NCBI GenBank assembly: GCA_910589415.1
Contig: OU342634.1
Location: 37,998,723-38,062,722, forward strand
Reading direction: 5' to 3'
Length of the DNA: 64,000 nucleotides
DNA from: Malachius bipustulatus
Taxonomy: Eukaryota > Arthropoda > Insecta > Coleoptera > Melyridae
Under the pieces are notes generated by a model. It made no database searches and was not told the origin of the DNA. It saw nothing but the letters and a program-made list of their open reading frames with translations. This document shows, one piece after another, positions 37,440 to 48,021 of this stretch. Both the position numbers and the translations under genes were made by a program. Each line of letters starts with the position of its first letter. The stretch's first letter is position 1.

Positions 37440-37660
37440 TGTTCGAGATAGCAGTTCACCAGTGCGGTCCTGTACAGCGGCGTGGCGACTGTGACCGTGA
37501 AAGCCAGCCAGGGAGCCAGACGTTGAATGGGGAATCCCCGACTCGGACGGCGAGGCCGGGAAGGGGCAATGCGACACAGCAGCAGACCAGTCTGGCAGTC
37601 TTGCACGTACCGTGAATGCTTCCGCTGCGAAGGCATTCCTGACCTGCTACTAGTCGAACC
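37440..37660. other. Unassigned GC-rich island
   Basis: About 220 bp of clearly elevated GC content in AT-rich surroundings, with phrases such as GGACGGCGAGGCCGGGAAGG. Both strands are open for 60-70 codons (37418-37636 minus, 37527-37715 plus), but neither product is recognised and no splice framework is evident. It could be a transposon 3' region, a foreign insertion or an isolated exon. Confidence 0.35.
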
Positions 37661-38706
37661 TTATTATTATATTCAATTTCAATTATTTACAATACTATTC
37701 ACTTATCTAAGTTAATAAAGGTGTTGTTAAATACAAGACATTACTCTGTTAAGTTAACATAATATGGTTTTTTCCTATTTTTGAAACAATTTTTGAGACC
37801 ATCGATTTTTCGACATAAGTATACAACCCTTGGACGAGAGATTCAAAGATTAAAAAAAAACACCAACTTGATTAAAATAGGATTTCCGATAACATATCGT
37901 CCAAATGTCTCAATTATTATGCTCGTATCTCAAAACGATTTTTTCAAAATAATATATTTCGTTATCATAGTTATCGCCGTCTCTTTCTAATACACCTTAT
38001 AAACTGTACCTATATTTCCATCCCATTTATGTAAGTACTTATTATTTAATAATCTTCAAGCTATTACTCATCAAAGTTATTCGATTACTTTGATACTTTG
38101 ATGTAAAGCACTCAAAGCCCTTTATTGGGAATAGGGCAAGTTATTTTATGCATGGATAGTTAAATGCCAGATAGCAGGGAACATTGAGGCCAGTCTAAAT
38201 CTGTTGAAAAAAAAATTGTGCAACAATTACGAAAATCTTTTCTAAGCTTGGGCTTTAATTTTGAAGGGTGGTATCTTTTTTTTTATCAGGACCGTATAAT
38301 TAAGAAAAAATGTTTCCAGTTTTTGGAGTGAAAATAAGAAACTACAAGAAAAATGATACGAAATGGAATTCCTTAATCACTCAGCACTCTGCCCACTTCG
38401 ACCGGTGTCACAAAAACAGATCTAAGTAAGGACTCTTTTTTCTCGTGCAAAGAACTCTTATGCTGCATTTTTCAATTTTGCAATATACTAGTTTTCCGCG
38501 CCGTTTTCCAAAAATTAATCATTTCCAAAGCACCCGAACTGCCAATTTTTGAGAATTGCTAGAATTATACAGTGTGTCTGCTTAAGTTGGAACCATATGG
38601 AAAACTTTTTTATTGTTGGTTTTATGAAAAAGTGTATTCTTGATAAAAAGTTGTGCATGGTCCAAAACTTAAAATGCAACCATTAAATATCGATTTTTTT
38701 AAGCTA

Positions 38707-39043
38707 TATACGAGGTGTGTCAAAAAATATCAATTTAACGTAAGAGTAAAGTACCTTTATTTTTGACAATATCAAAAATTGTACCTAAAAAAGTTGATCA
38801 GCACTGCAAATGACATTCAAATATGCAATTCATCAAATAGTAGTTTTCTCAAAGGGATAGGATTTATCAGCAGCGGTTTAGTTTTTATGCTGTTTTTTAT
38901 TGGTTAAGCAACTGCATGTTATTGCATATTTGAATGTCATTTGCAGTGCTGATCAACTTTTTAAGTAACAATTTTTGATATTGTCAAAAATAAAGGTACT
39001 TTACTCTTGCGTTAAATTGATATTTTTTGACACACCTCGTATA
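38707..39043. mobile_element. CGAGGTGTGTC palindromic element, nested
   Basis: The ends TATACGAGGTGTGTCAAAAA and TTTTTGACACACCTCGTATA are inverted. The arms (CAATTTAACG, GTAAAGTACC, GTTGATCAGCACTGC, CATTCAAATATGCAA) run about 120 bp inward. It sits almost exactly between the two arms of the outer element at 38576-39420. Confidence 0.85.
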
Positions 39044-39066
39044 CGGCTTTAAAAAATCGATATCTG

Positions 39067-39297
39067 GGGCCTGTTTCACAAAACACTATTAACTATTATT
39101 AATAGTAAAGCTCAATAATAAAAGCTCATAATATGAGTGATTTTAAATAATGTTTCTCAATATAGTTGTAATAATGTACTAAGTAATAGTTTAATTAACT
39201 ATTAATAATAGTATATTTCAATTATATTAGTCGGTAAGTGTTTTACAAAATTTTATATGACTATTATTAATAGCTAATATTTTTGTGAAACAGGCCC
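39067..39297. mobile_element. Harbinger-like MITE, nested
   Basis: It starts GGGCCTGTTTCACAAAA and ends TTTTGTGAAACAGGCCC, 231 bp long, with AATAGTTAATAATAG-type inverted blocks inside. CTG flanks both sides (39064-39066 and 39298-39300), consistent with a 3-bp target duplication. GGGCC ends with 3-bp duplications are the habit of PIF/Harbinger MITEs. It splits the right arm of the element at 38576-39420 and is therefore younger. Confidence 0.75.
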
Positions 39298-39587
39298 CTG
39301 ATGGTTGCATTTTGAGTTTTGGACCATGCACAACTTTTTATCAAGAATACATTTTTTCATAAAACCAACAATAAAAAAGTTTTCCATATGGTTCCAACTT
39401 AAGCAGACACACTGTATAATGTAAACCTCCAAGGAACGCAAAGCCTTAGAATGCAATAAATTAAATACAAAAAATAGTAATAATAAGGCCAATTTTCTTA
39501 TGGAAAGGCTTTTTCCGACGACCACCTGCGAAAATGACAAATAGCACCCTAGAATTGGAAATTAAAATATCACAGGAGGGTGATATG

Positions 39588-40127
39588 TATACAGGGTGTT
39601 AAGAAAATGACGGATAAACTCTTCAGTATCTTGTAGGGGACACTCAGTAAAGTACAAGAAAAATAATTTTTAAAAATCCAGAGCTATATTTTAAAAGATA
39701 TAAGCAAAATATTGAACAATAAATTTGGCAACGTTTAACACGATAACAGTTGGTATTTATTTTAATTTTGGTAATTTCGTCTAATTTCTAACAATGTAGG
39801 TAGTCAAGGTATCAAAACCGTTGTTGCCAAATGCTTTTTTTTCAGCATCTTAGAAAAGAAAAAAATTCTTATTAAATTTTCAAAGCCAGCAATACATCTT
39901 AAGCAATTTTTTTAATTGATCACGATTAAAGTACCCTTTTTATATCTGTAAAATAATTTAGTTTTTGCAAATACTGAAAAACAAAGATAGTAAAATGTTA
40001 ACTTTGGCATTTTTTATCTCACCAAATTGAAGACCAAAATTTTTTAAATTATTTTTCCCGTACTCTACTGAGTGTCCCCTACAATGTACTGAAGAGTTTA
40101 TCCGTCATTTTCTTAACACCCTGTATA
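39588..40127. mobile_element. CAGGGTGTTAAG palindromic element
   Basis: The ends TATACAGGGTGTTAAGAAAA and TTTTCTTAACACCCTGTATA are perfectly inverted. The arms continue through GACGGATAAACTCTTCAGTA and GTAGGGGACACTCAGTA, then diverge. 540 bp, no transposase recognised. The close match of the arms suggests a fairly young copy. Confidence 0.9.
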
Positions 40128-42049
40128 TTAAGTATAAACGTCATAATGTTTTAAGTTAGGCAATTTTTTATGGAATTTTAAATACTTATTTTTGCGGGTT
40201 TTTATGTAATAAATTTACCTATAATGATCTAGACCCAAAACAGTAAAATACAAAAGTTTATATTTTTTTTTGAAATATTAATTTCAATTAAGGCACACAT
40301 TCATATAATTGGTGCCAATCTTCTTGTTATCTTCAATATACAAAATACGTACAAATAAATAACAAAAAGAAACCTCTCTATTTGCTGCGAACTCCATTAT
40401 ACCTACAATTAATAACATTGTTGTTAAAAATGCGTAATCTGTGGTCGTAGGAAAAAGAGTGTACATTACTTATGTGGAAAGTGTCATTTCACACTCGTGG
40501 GAGTGTCGCACTCGGCTGCCGCCTCATATACGATACCACTCTCCCACTCGTATGAAATGGGTCACTTTCCACACTAGTAATGTAATTATATACAATTACA
40601 TTATAGTACAGTCATTTTTATTCCGAATATTCTTCTGTATTAAATTAATCTAATTTTAGTGCATAGATAACTATAATAGCTTTAAAGAGGTTCAGATTAG
40701 ATTAATTATTATTTTCTATGTACTTAATTAGTCATTCAAACTTCATACTTAACTCTTTATGATGTGATTCGTATCATACATTATTAAAACTTATGTAAGT
40801 ATAAAATTCAGATTATATCAGCAGATGTGATTCTGATGATATTAGATAAGGCAAGTTTTACCTACCCATCAACAGTCAGCCAACACTAATATAAAAATCG
40901 TTTTTAGTTACAAATGCCGTATTTAGGTAACATCGATTATAGAGAAACTGGGTTAATGTTAGATCAATAAAAAGTAATTTGTAATTATTGGTATTGTCCT
41001 CTACTTTATTATTAATCCAGTCAGTAAGGGAGTTTTCGTCTGCAAAAGGTGGAGTAGAGATAATTTTTAAAATTTTGTTGGGGTATGGGTCTTGACAAAA
41101 AATCCAAGTTCTCGACCTTTGGAGGAGGAGGGTGAACCATTCGCCAACATCATGAATGAAAGGAACGAAAAATAGTTGAAATTCCTCACATTTTTTACAT
41201 ATAAACATTTTTTTTTTTTTAATTCTTATTAAAGTCTTATTTGTAAGGGAGTTACGACAGCGGGAAGATTAACCAGTTTCCAAAAACATCGTAGAACACT
41301 TAATTTTTTTAATTATTCTATTGTTTCTCGCTAATAGCCCCAGCGCGATTTTTTTTCGATACTATCTACACCCCCACAACTTCGAAATCTTAGAAGAGAT
41401 GTCCAGTACGTCAATAAATTACCATTAAACCTCTAAATGTGAAGGTAATGTGAAGTGTTAAGCTGCAAATCAGTAGGTTTAAACCTTTGTTTGGGCATTC
41501 TAAAGTTTGGTAGAAAAATCTCATATAATCCCCAGACTAAATCAAGGGTTCATTTTTTTCCAGATTGGGCTCGTTCAAGAAATAGTTTCATAGCCTCATA
41601 GTTATTCTAGATCTAGAAATATTCTTAAAGGAATCCCGATCAGGAAAAGAGCTTTCCGATTCGAATTTATTATCAGCGTTTTCCTTTTTTTTGCTGGTTG
41701 TATTGATTCGGCATCTTCAGTATAATCTTCATTCTCAATGTCATCATCATCATCGGTACTCTGAGAATCCATTGTACTTCTCTTGATATCATCTTCCTCC
41801 TCGCTGTCAATGCGAACTCCGTTATTGCATTCTCGCATGGACTGACCCTTGCAGAAGCCACAAAGAAGTTCTGCGACATCCTTTTGACAAGTGCATAAAA
41901 TCTGGTGCTGGTTGCTCTATCGTGAGTGGAACGAGCCCATAACTACCAGGTTTCCTATCCCAGTTTTCTGGATTTTCTTGGATCTCAAAAACCATTTTTA
42001 GATTGCCACCACATCCTTATAACGTATGATACCGCGCAACGTCATTACT
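40128..42049. other. No gene supported
   Basis: AT-rich. It includes the hairpin at 40455-40585. A minus-strand frame at 40876-41208 (110 codons) and an acidic frame at 41602-41838 (EEEDD, DDDDD, KKRK) have no recognised family and are of chance length or low complexity. Confidence 0.35.
40455..40585. repeat. Inverted repeat with GC-rich loop
   Basis: The left arm (ACATTACTTATGTGGAAAGTG, then ATTTCACACTCGTGGGAGTG) faces a right arm (CACTCTCCCACTCGTATGAAAT, then CACTTTCCACACTAGTAATGT). The loop contains GGCTGCCGCC. It is compact, about 45-50 bp per arm, and could be a tiny MITE or a functional hairpin. Confidence 0.65.
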
Positions 42050-42492
42050 GGCAAAGAAGCATGATGATTCAATTTGACAAAACGCGTTCTCCAGCGTCTG
42101 CGATGTGCTCTGATGTTGCATCCCTAAAAAATGCTACGTGGAGCAGTATTGTTAGATGGGCAAGGCTCAATAAAGCAAGACATAGGTAATGGAACCATGA
42201 ACCAGGAAATAAATTATGTCAAATTATTGTTGAAAGAGCCATCTTCAAACCAAAAATGAAATTCTCCCCCTAAGCAGAACACAGATCAGGACAGTGGTGG
42301 CGACTCACAGGACACTGCCATCTGAGGCAACATGTTCAAAAGACTGGCGTGTATGAGAAAAACCACTATGCAGAATTTGCACTGAGGAAGGAAGTCGAGA
42401 TAGCTTTCCATGTAATTGGGGGGCAAACCAACCCCAGAGACTTAGTTAACAGACTGTTGAACCTTGTAAAAGGTATTGAACTGTTCGACTAG
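42050..42492 (+). pseudogene. Decayed LINE RNase H / C-terminal region
   Basis: One plus-strand frame, interrupted by two stops (near 42186 and 42270), reads WSSIVRWARLNKARHR, then WWRLTGHCHLRQHVQKTGVY, EVEIAFHVIGG and NRLLNLVKGIELFD before TAG at 42490-42492. LTGHC-L-x-x-H followed by E-E/V-E-x-A-x-H-V-I-x-x and a terminal L-x-F-I/V-K-x-x-x-LFD is the layout downstream of RNase H in Jockey/R1-type non-LTR retrotransposons. Zinc-binding Cys residues are lost. Inactive fragment; no reverse transcriptase core seen upstream. Confidence 0.6.
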
Positions 42493-44823
42493 TGCCAAGG
42501 ACGTGATAAATACGGAAACATGCAATAAGCCTATACCTATGCCATTGCAGCATCAGGGACCACAAAACCGTTTTCCGTATAAGGCTACAGCAAACAGACA
42601 AGCTGTTCCAAAAGCTTTTATCCATTGCAAGTATTTATTTCTCGTATCACTGTTTGGGCGTCTACAGCACTCTATGTTTTTCTCAGGTTTAGGACTCCTA
42701 TACCTACTTAAGAGACAGTAACAGTAAGTTGGGTATATTGAAGATACATTTGGACTTGATGCAGACTAAAAAATTTGGAGCTCCCCCGTTTCTTCGATTC
42801 TATCGTTCCTATCGCGCTATATCTCTGAACGGGAGTTAATTATTATTGTAAATGAAACCATTTTTTCAGTTTCTTCTTTGGAATTTTACATCATCGTTCT
42901 CATTTTCTGACGTTTTAACTAATCAAACTAATCATAATTAATGAAACTATAAAATTAAATGCGAAACTGATAATATGATAATATCCAAGTTTTAAGTCTG
43001 AGGTAAATAACTCAATTTCAAAAGAGGTCATATTAGAATATTCTAAAACCAAGGCACTCGCCTGAAGCGCTCTTCGCTGATTAAATTTTGCAATAATCAG
43101 CACAACCAATGTGATGTTAATATTGTGGCCAACACTATCATGGCACCTTGTCAACCATTGCCGCAAGTTTCTTTTTTTTTGTCTATTTTTCAGCTCGATT
43201 AAGCACCGTTCAACTAACTAACATAGGTAATCACTCACCGTTTATTGTTTAATAAAAAATTACGATCCATTTTCTCTTAGGTTATAAATGAAGCTGTTGT
43301 ACGACACGAAGATGAGAATGACCCACACTATGGTAACGCCACAATACTCAAGCCCAAGAAAGTACCACAAATGTCACTTCATAAAATCACTAACGATAAC
43401 AGAACTACACGCATTAATTTAGTGGTGTCATCTTCGGAAGAATTAATTGTGTGCAACGGTAACAGTCAGATAAGCATGATGGTAGTTGCTTACTGGAAAT
43501 TTCTAAGCGAACGAAAGTGAGAGTGGTTGAGAAATTACGAGTTATACAATCGTAACTGCTGTTGGTTCGACCGTCCTTCTGCTCTTTCTCCACTTCTTAA
43601 TTATTTTTTAATAGCTCGAGGCTTATGACTTGGTCTTATTACCAATCAGGTTAGCCGCATAGTTGTCTGTCACAGCTTGGCTTACCGAATTTTTCAGCGA
43701 GTCGTTTGAATCTCGTGGATTTGAAAAACTTGAAAACTAGAAATTAATTTTTTGCCCAACAAAGTTCTGACTGAACGAAATAATTAAGAGGATGATGGAT
43801 CCAGCTATTTTGTTGGAACTAAAGTTGGAAACATAGGCAAAGATTTTTTATGAAAAACTATACCTACCTACTCAGGGAATTTTACTATTTCAAATCTCCT
43901 TTGTCCCAATCTGTCCTAGACCTAGCCTAAAACAGCGAGTGGATGAATGGTCCATAATCAAAAATTTTGCAAAATCTCGTAAACCAAAAGCGCTAAATCA
44001 AAAACTTTCAGGAGTAATAAAAATGAAGAAAATGAACGCGCTTGATAAAAAAAATCAAAAGCACAATTTTGCACCAAAAGCGTATGCACAGGAAAAGTTG
44101 GAGGGTCAATAATGTGCGAAAACGGTGGTTATAGAAATAGAACCACCGTTTCCGCGCCCCGTGCCTTTCGCGCTTCTGTTCTCTATATAATAATATGAAC
44201 AAATTTGACAAAAAGTGCCGCGGCATAATAATATTTTAGGTCATTGTAAAATTTCAACTGAAAGAAACAATTAACGGAGCTTTGAACGAAAAACTTGTTT
44301 TTAATTTCAACGTAAGCATATCTTCAACGTAAACATAACGTATCTTGAAAACGGGACGCCTGTATGATTGTGAAGAATATGTAGAAGTATTTTTGACCAA
44401 ACAATCGGTGGCTAGCAGGTTTTAACAATGATTGTCGAAATCTAAGCTCTCCCGTGTCCATAGGAATGTTTCTTCTGTGGTAGGGTTAGAGGAAGATTTA
44501 TTGCGTGTGTAGTAAATGCTGGTTACCCTCAATTTAAACTGGTAGAGTTGGTAAACCAAGGTAAATTAAGACATGTCCGAGGTAGCGAATTCCAAAGCAC
44601 CGCAGTTAAAGAAGAAACTACCTTTGGTATTGGTAAAATATGTAGTTCGCTCTACACCTGTGGGAGCGAATGTATAGCGAATAATTGGGGGGTGCCCAGA
44701 GCTTGACGCGTGCAGCGTCCAAAAACAGCTCTCGACGAAATCAGCGTTTCAAAGAAGCAGCTCCCATGGAAGTAATACCGATAGAACAGGAAGAGGTCAC
44801 ACAGAGCCAGGCCTAGTCTACTG
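42493..44823. other. No gene supported
   Basis: Mostly AT-rich. A frame open for 81 codons at 43280-43523 follows an acceptor-like TTTTCTCTTAG but has no recognised similarity. The more GC-balanced part at 44400-44820 may be a decayed transposon 3' region. Confidence 0.35.
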
Positions 44824-45320
44824 GAGTATCCTAAATAAATGCGAAAATATTGGGGGGTGATTTTTTACCGTTTTTGACTTCAGGCGGGTGTCAAAAACGA
44901 CTTTTTTCAGTTTTTTTGATTTCTCAGAAACCGTTTGAAGTACAGGAGTAGAGCTCAACTTTTGTACATATCTTACCATTGATCTTAGCTATACTTTTTT
45001 AATGCTGATAAAAAAATTTCTGTATTATCGACCATAATAATTGCAAAAGTGAACCGTTTTCAAGTAAAACGGCCATTTATACGATGAAAAACACGCTTGG
45101 ATGTTTAAAAACATGTGTCGGAAAATGAAGGGCAAAAAATGGTAGGTACATGAAAAAAATGAATTGGTATCCAGAAGCAGGTATATAGCTGATACCAATA
45201 AAAGACAACCTTTTTAACTGTGCTTTTGGGGACCCACGTTAATAGGAACTTTTTTCCTTAGAATGAGCCAACGAATCACTCCCTAAAATTTTTCGCACTT
45301 ATTTAGGATAACCCTGTATA
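44824..45320. mobile_element. CAGGGTTATCC palindromic element, copy 2
   Basis: The right end GGATAACCCTGTATA and the subterminal GAGCCAAC-GAATCACTCCCTAAAATTTTTCGCAC match copy 1 at 36358-37105. The left end is reduced to GGAGTATCCTAAATAAATGC. Internally, TTGATTTCTCAGAAACCGTTTGA and TAATAGGAACTTTTTTCC blocks are shared with copy 1. An older, shortened copy. Confidence 0.75.
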
Positions 45321-46030
45321 TTTGCCGGCTGCCGCCGATACAAGACACCCCTTCCCTCTCAGAAAGAATAAAAACGTCTTCCTCAGGGAGAAACATCAAT
45401 TTCTACTTTCTATATAGTAGGTAAATAAAATAGAAAAAATGTGCATTTATAGATTATGTGAATTTTTCTGGGTCCCAAAGAAATTATGCCTAGGGTACGC
45501 ATTATCACCCGTTAATGAGAGGGGTTGATTGGTCCGACCCGCGAAAATGTTTAGCAAAAACAACCAAAACATTTTAATTACATTCAGGACTTTTACTCCG
45601 ATTCTTCTTTGCAACTGATGCTGAAGTTGTCCTAAATTATCTTTTCAGATTCTGAAGAAGCATAAAATTGTGCACCTTCCTCGTTCCTCTAATGCTGTAT
45701 CTCTGCTACTTCTGTAGATCCCAATCAATGTAAGAAAACCCGAAGAACCTGTACAGTATATTGTATATTCTGTTATAAGTTTTGAGTTTGGCTTATTCCC
45801 ATTGAAGTGACGGATTCACGAGTGCATGATCGCGAAATCCATTCGAAAATGGTTGCAAAAGTCGCTACTTTCCCTCTGACCACTACAAATTATTCACCAA
45901 TTGCCTTTTTTTAATCACACGTCTCAAAATAAATTAAATCAAATAAAGTGGATGATTTGTTTTTATGTGCATACTTGAAAAAAATAGATACCTCCCTAAA
46001 GATACACAAAGAATTTTTAAGGATGTATCA
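45321..46030. other. No gene seen
   Basis: Non-coding in appearance, with no distinct repeat identified by eye. Confidence 0.35.
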
Positions 46031-46468
46031 TAAATATTCGTACAAATTTTTAGGGTTATTAGGTGGGCATCAAACAAAAAAAAAATCTCAAAAATTTTTA
46101 AATTTTTTCCCTTTTTACCTTCCTATCTTTTACGCCACTGGCTTTATTGTGAATACAAAAACGTTATTCAATAGCAACTGCATTTTAGAACAAAAAAGTG
46201 TTCTTTAGATTTTTAAAACGACGCTTGAAGTTTTCTAAGACAATGTTAATAAATATTCGTACAAATTTTTAGGGTTATTAGGTGGGCATCAAACAAAAAA
46301 AAAATTCTCACAAACATTTGTCCATTTTTTCCCTTTTTACCTTCCTATCTTTTACGCCACTGGGTTTATTGTGAATACAAAAACGTTATTCAATAGCAAC
46401 TGCATTTTAGAACAAAAAAGTGTTCTTTAGATTTTTAAAACGACGCTTGAAGTTTTCTAAGACAATGT
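46031..46468 (-). repeat. Tandem duplication of a 219-bp transposon piece
   Basis: Unit 1 (46031-46249) and unit 2 (46250-46468) both begin AAATATTCGTACAAATTTTT and end near AAGACAATGTTAA. They differ mainly in a ~25-bp block near the middle. The sequence around TTTATTGTGAATACAAAAACG and TGCATTTTAGAACAAAAAAG is the reverse complement of part of the element at 31089-32129, so this is a duplicated fragment of that family. Confidence 0.75.
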
Positions 46469-47074
46469 TAATTTCATTAAAAGTTATCTTAGAGAATTTT
46501 TACCCTGAATGATTAGTGACATTACCTGAGAAAACCTCAAATATCTCAAAAACGGTTCATCATCTGAAAAAACTCTTTTATTTGCTTCATGAGTGGCAAA
46601 CAAGTGGCATATCTCCACCATGTTTGACATTCAGAGCTGTACAATAAATCTTCAGGTACATGTAACTTCTAGGATTGTTATTCCAGGTTACCACTCTTTC
46701 TTACTACTTATACTATGCAATTTTTTTACCAATTTATTATTGTTTTACTCCAGAGTAATAATTGTAATATTTCTAACACTCCTGTAATAAGAGAGAAAAC
46801 CCAACATCCATGTCAAGTTTGAAGCCTTTCACTGTGTAGTAAGTAATAATAATAATAATTAAGACTAGTAAGTTGAAGCTGCAGGTGAAGAAAAGCCACA
46901 GATGATTACGTTAATCTAATGTCAAACTACCTGTAATTCTAGGAATCTTATGCCTTTGTAACATGAATCATGAACCATCATTATTTCTTAATTTCTCCAT
47001 AGAAGAGGAGACTTAGGAGGAGTTGAATGCTTGGTGTGTAAGTTTCAAGTTATAAAAATTAACCAGGGCACTTA
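46469..47074. other. No gene seen; downstream of PI31
   Basis: Begins with more sequence related to the 31089-32129 element (ATATCTCAAAAACGGT near 46540), then AT-rich intergenic DNA with an AAT microsatellite near 46845. Confidence 0.4.
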
Positions 47075-47080
47075 TTTATT
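47075..47080 (-). terminator. Likely PI31 polyadenylation signal
   Basis: AATAAA on the minus strand about 96 nt beyond the PI31 stop codon, the first canonical signal in the 3' flank. Confidence 0.45.
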
Positions 47081-47175
47081 ATTTGATAAACATAGAAAAA
47101 ATAACCATTAGTATCAATAACACTAAATATAAAAGTATACAGAATAATATTCATAAATGATGATTGAAACTGATT

Positions 47176-48021
47176 TCACATGAACATGTCATCAAAGCCA
47201 GGAGGAGGCATTTCATCATTATCGGGACGATGCGGTCTTCTAGGAAATCTGTCAACATCTGGCGGTCTAAATGGATCGAATCTTGCACCCGGAGGTATCG
47301 CCCCTGGTGGCATGCCAAACTCGGGCCCCTGTGGTTGAAAAGGACGACGGGGCGGTTGAAATAACATTCCTCCACCGCCACCAGTACCAATGGGAGGCTG
47401 TCCAGGTATGGGTAGAGGAATGGGATTCAGATCTCTCTGTCCAATTTGTCCAACACCGAACGGGTCTTCCTGATAAAACCCTCCCGCGGGAATCGCCGAG
47501 GGATAAACGTTGCTTCGATCATCTCTCAGTGGATTGTAACTGGTGGTGGGAGTCTCGGTTTGACTACTAGACTCCCGGCTTCGCTTTGAAATCACCACTT
47601 TAGAAATTAGTTGTTTTTTCACACGGTCTATTATGGACGCCGCTTCAGGTACCATTGTCTCCAGCAGGCCGCCCGTATGAGAGACGACCATCCTAGTGTC
47701 GAGTTGCAGTAAGGAGACGGTACGTTCATCAACACGAACCAAGTTGAACATGACGGCATCGTCAAGATTTGTGGCTTTCAGGATGTACAAACGGCCTTGA
47801 AAGACGTAGCGAAGGGAGTAGCTGTCGTTCCAACCGCGAGGAAGGGTTTCAGTTTGAGGTTCATTTCCGTCTATGTTCTTCGAATCGCCGATGCCAATGC
47901 AGCGAAACTCGTTTGAAATTAGAGTCAGGTGAACTAAAGCCAGAAGGACGTCTTGGGAATTCTTTATTTCATTTTCTATTGTACGGTAGAGCAGATCCCA
48001 CCCAAAAACGCCACTCGCCAT
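47176..48021 (-). CDS. PSMF1: Proteasome inhibitor PI31 subunit
   Basis: A complete, intronless 281-residue protein. The N-terminal ~150 residues (from MASGVFGWDLL, with RGWNDSYSLRYVFQGRLYIL and a mixed alpha/beta pattern) are the FP domain shared with Fbxo7, used for dimerisation. The C-terminal half is disordered and Pro/Gly-rich. It has the conserved GGFYQEDPFGVGQ block, an RDLNP motif, GARFDPFRPPD and the terminus PPPGFDDMFM, which resembles the proteasome-docking tail of the family. PI31 binds the 20S proteasome, acts as an inhibitor or assembly/transport adaptor, and works in nucleus and cytosol. Length is close to the usual 270-300. The start ATG has a good context (AAGATGG). It is transcribed away from MED25. 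The lack of introns could be natural; the intact frame and conserved ends argue against a dead retrocopy. Confidence 0.95.
   Translation of the reverse strand: MASGVFGWDLLYRTIENEIKNSQDVLLALVHLTLISNEFRCIGIGDSKNIDGNEPQTETLPRGWNDSYSLRYVFQGRLYILKATNLDDAVMFNLVRVDERTVSLLQLDTRMVVSHTGGLLETMVPEAASIIDRVKKQLISKVVISKRSRESSSQTETPTTSYNPLRDDRSNVYPSAIPAGGFYQEDPFGVGQIGQRDLNPIPLPIPGQPPIGTGGGGGMLFQPPRRPFQPQGPEFGMPPGAIPPGARFDPFRPPDVDRFPRRPHRPDNDEMPPPGFDDMFM

Larger units (their letters stand above)
38576..39420. mobile_element. CAGTGTGTCTGC palindromic element holding two nested insertions
   Basis: The ends TATACAGTGTGTCTGCTTAA and its inverted copy start arms of about 130 bp (GTTGGAACCATATGG, TTGGTTTTATGAAAAA, GTGCATGGTCCAAAACTT, AAAATGCAACCAT). 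The left arm ends ATCGATTTTTTTAAGC and the right arm begins GGCTTTAAAAAATCGAT. Between these lies one element (38707-39043), and a second (39067-39297) interrupts the right arm. Confidence 0.85.

Noticed and set aside
40876..41208. 110-codon minus-strand ORF (starts MFICKKCEEFQLFF)
   Set aside because: Length is within chance expectation for this AT-rich window and no family is recognised.
41602..41838. Acidic minus-strand ORF with EEEDD and DDDDD runs and a KKRK motif, preceded in frame by a Cys-rich stretch
   Set aside because: Low complexity, no start or splice support, no recognisable domain; might be a transposon piece but could not be shown.
43280..43523. 81-codon open frame after an acceptor-like TTTTCTCTTAG
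   Set aside because: Frames of this length are common by chance here; no upstream exon or known domain was found.
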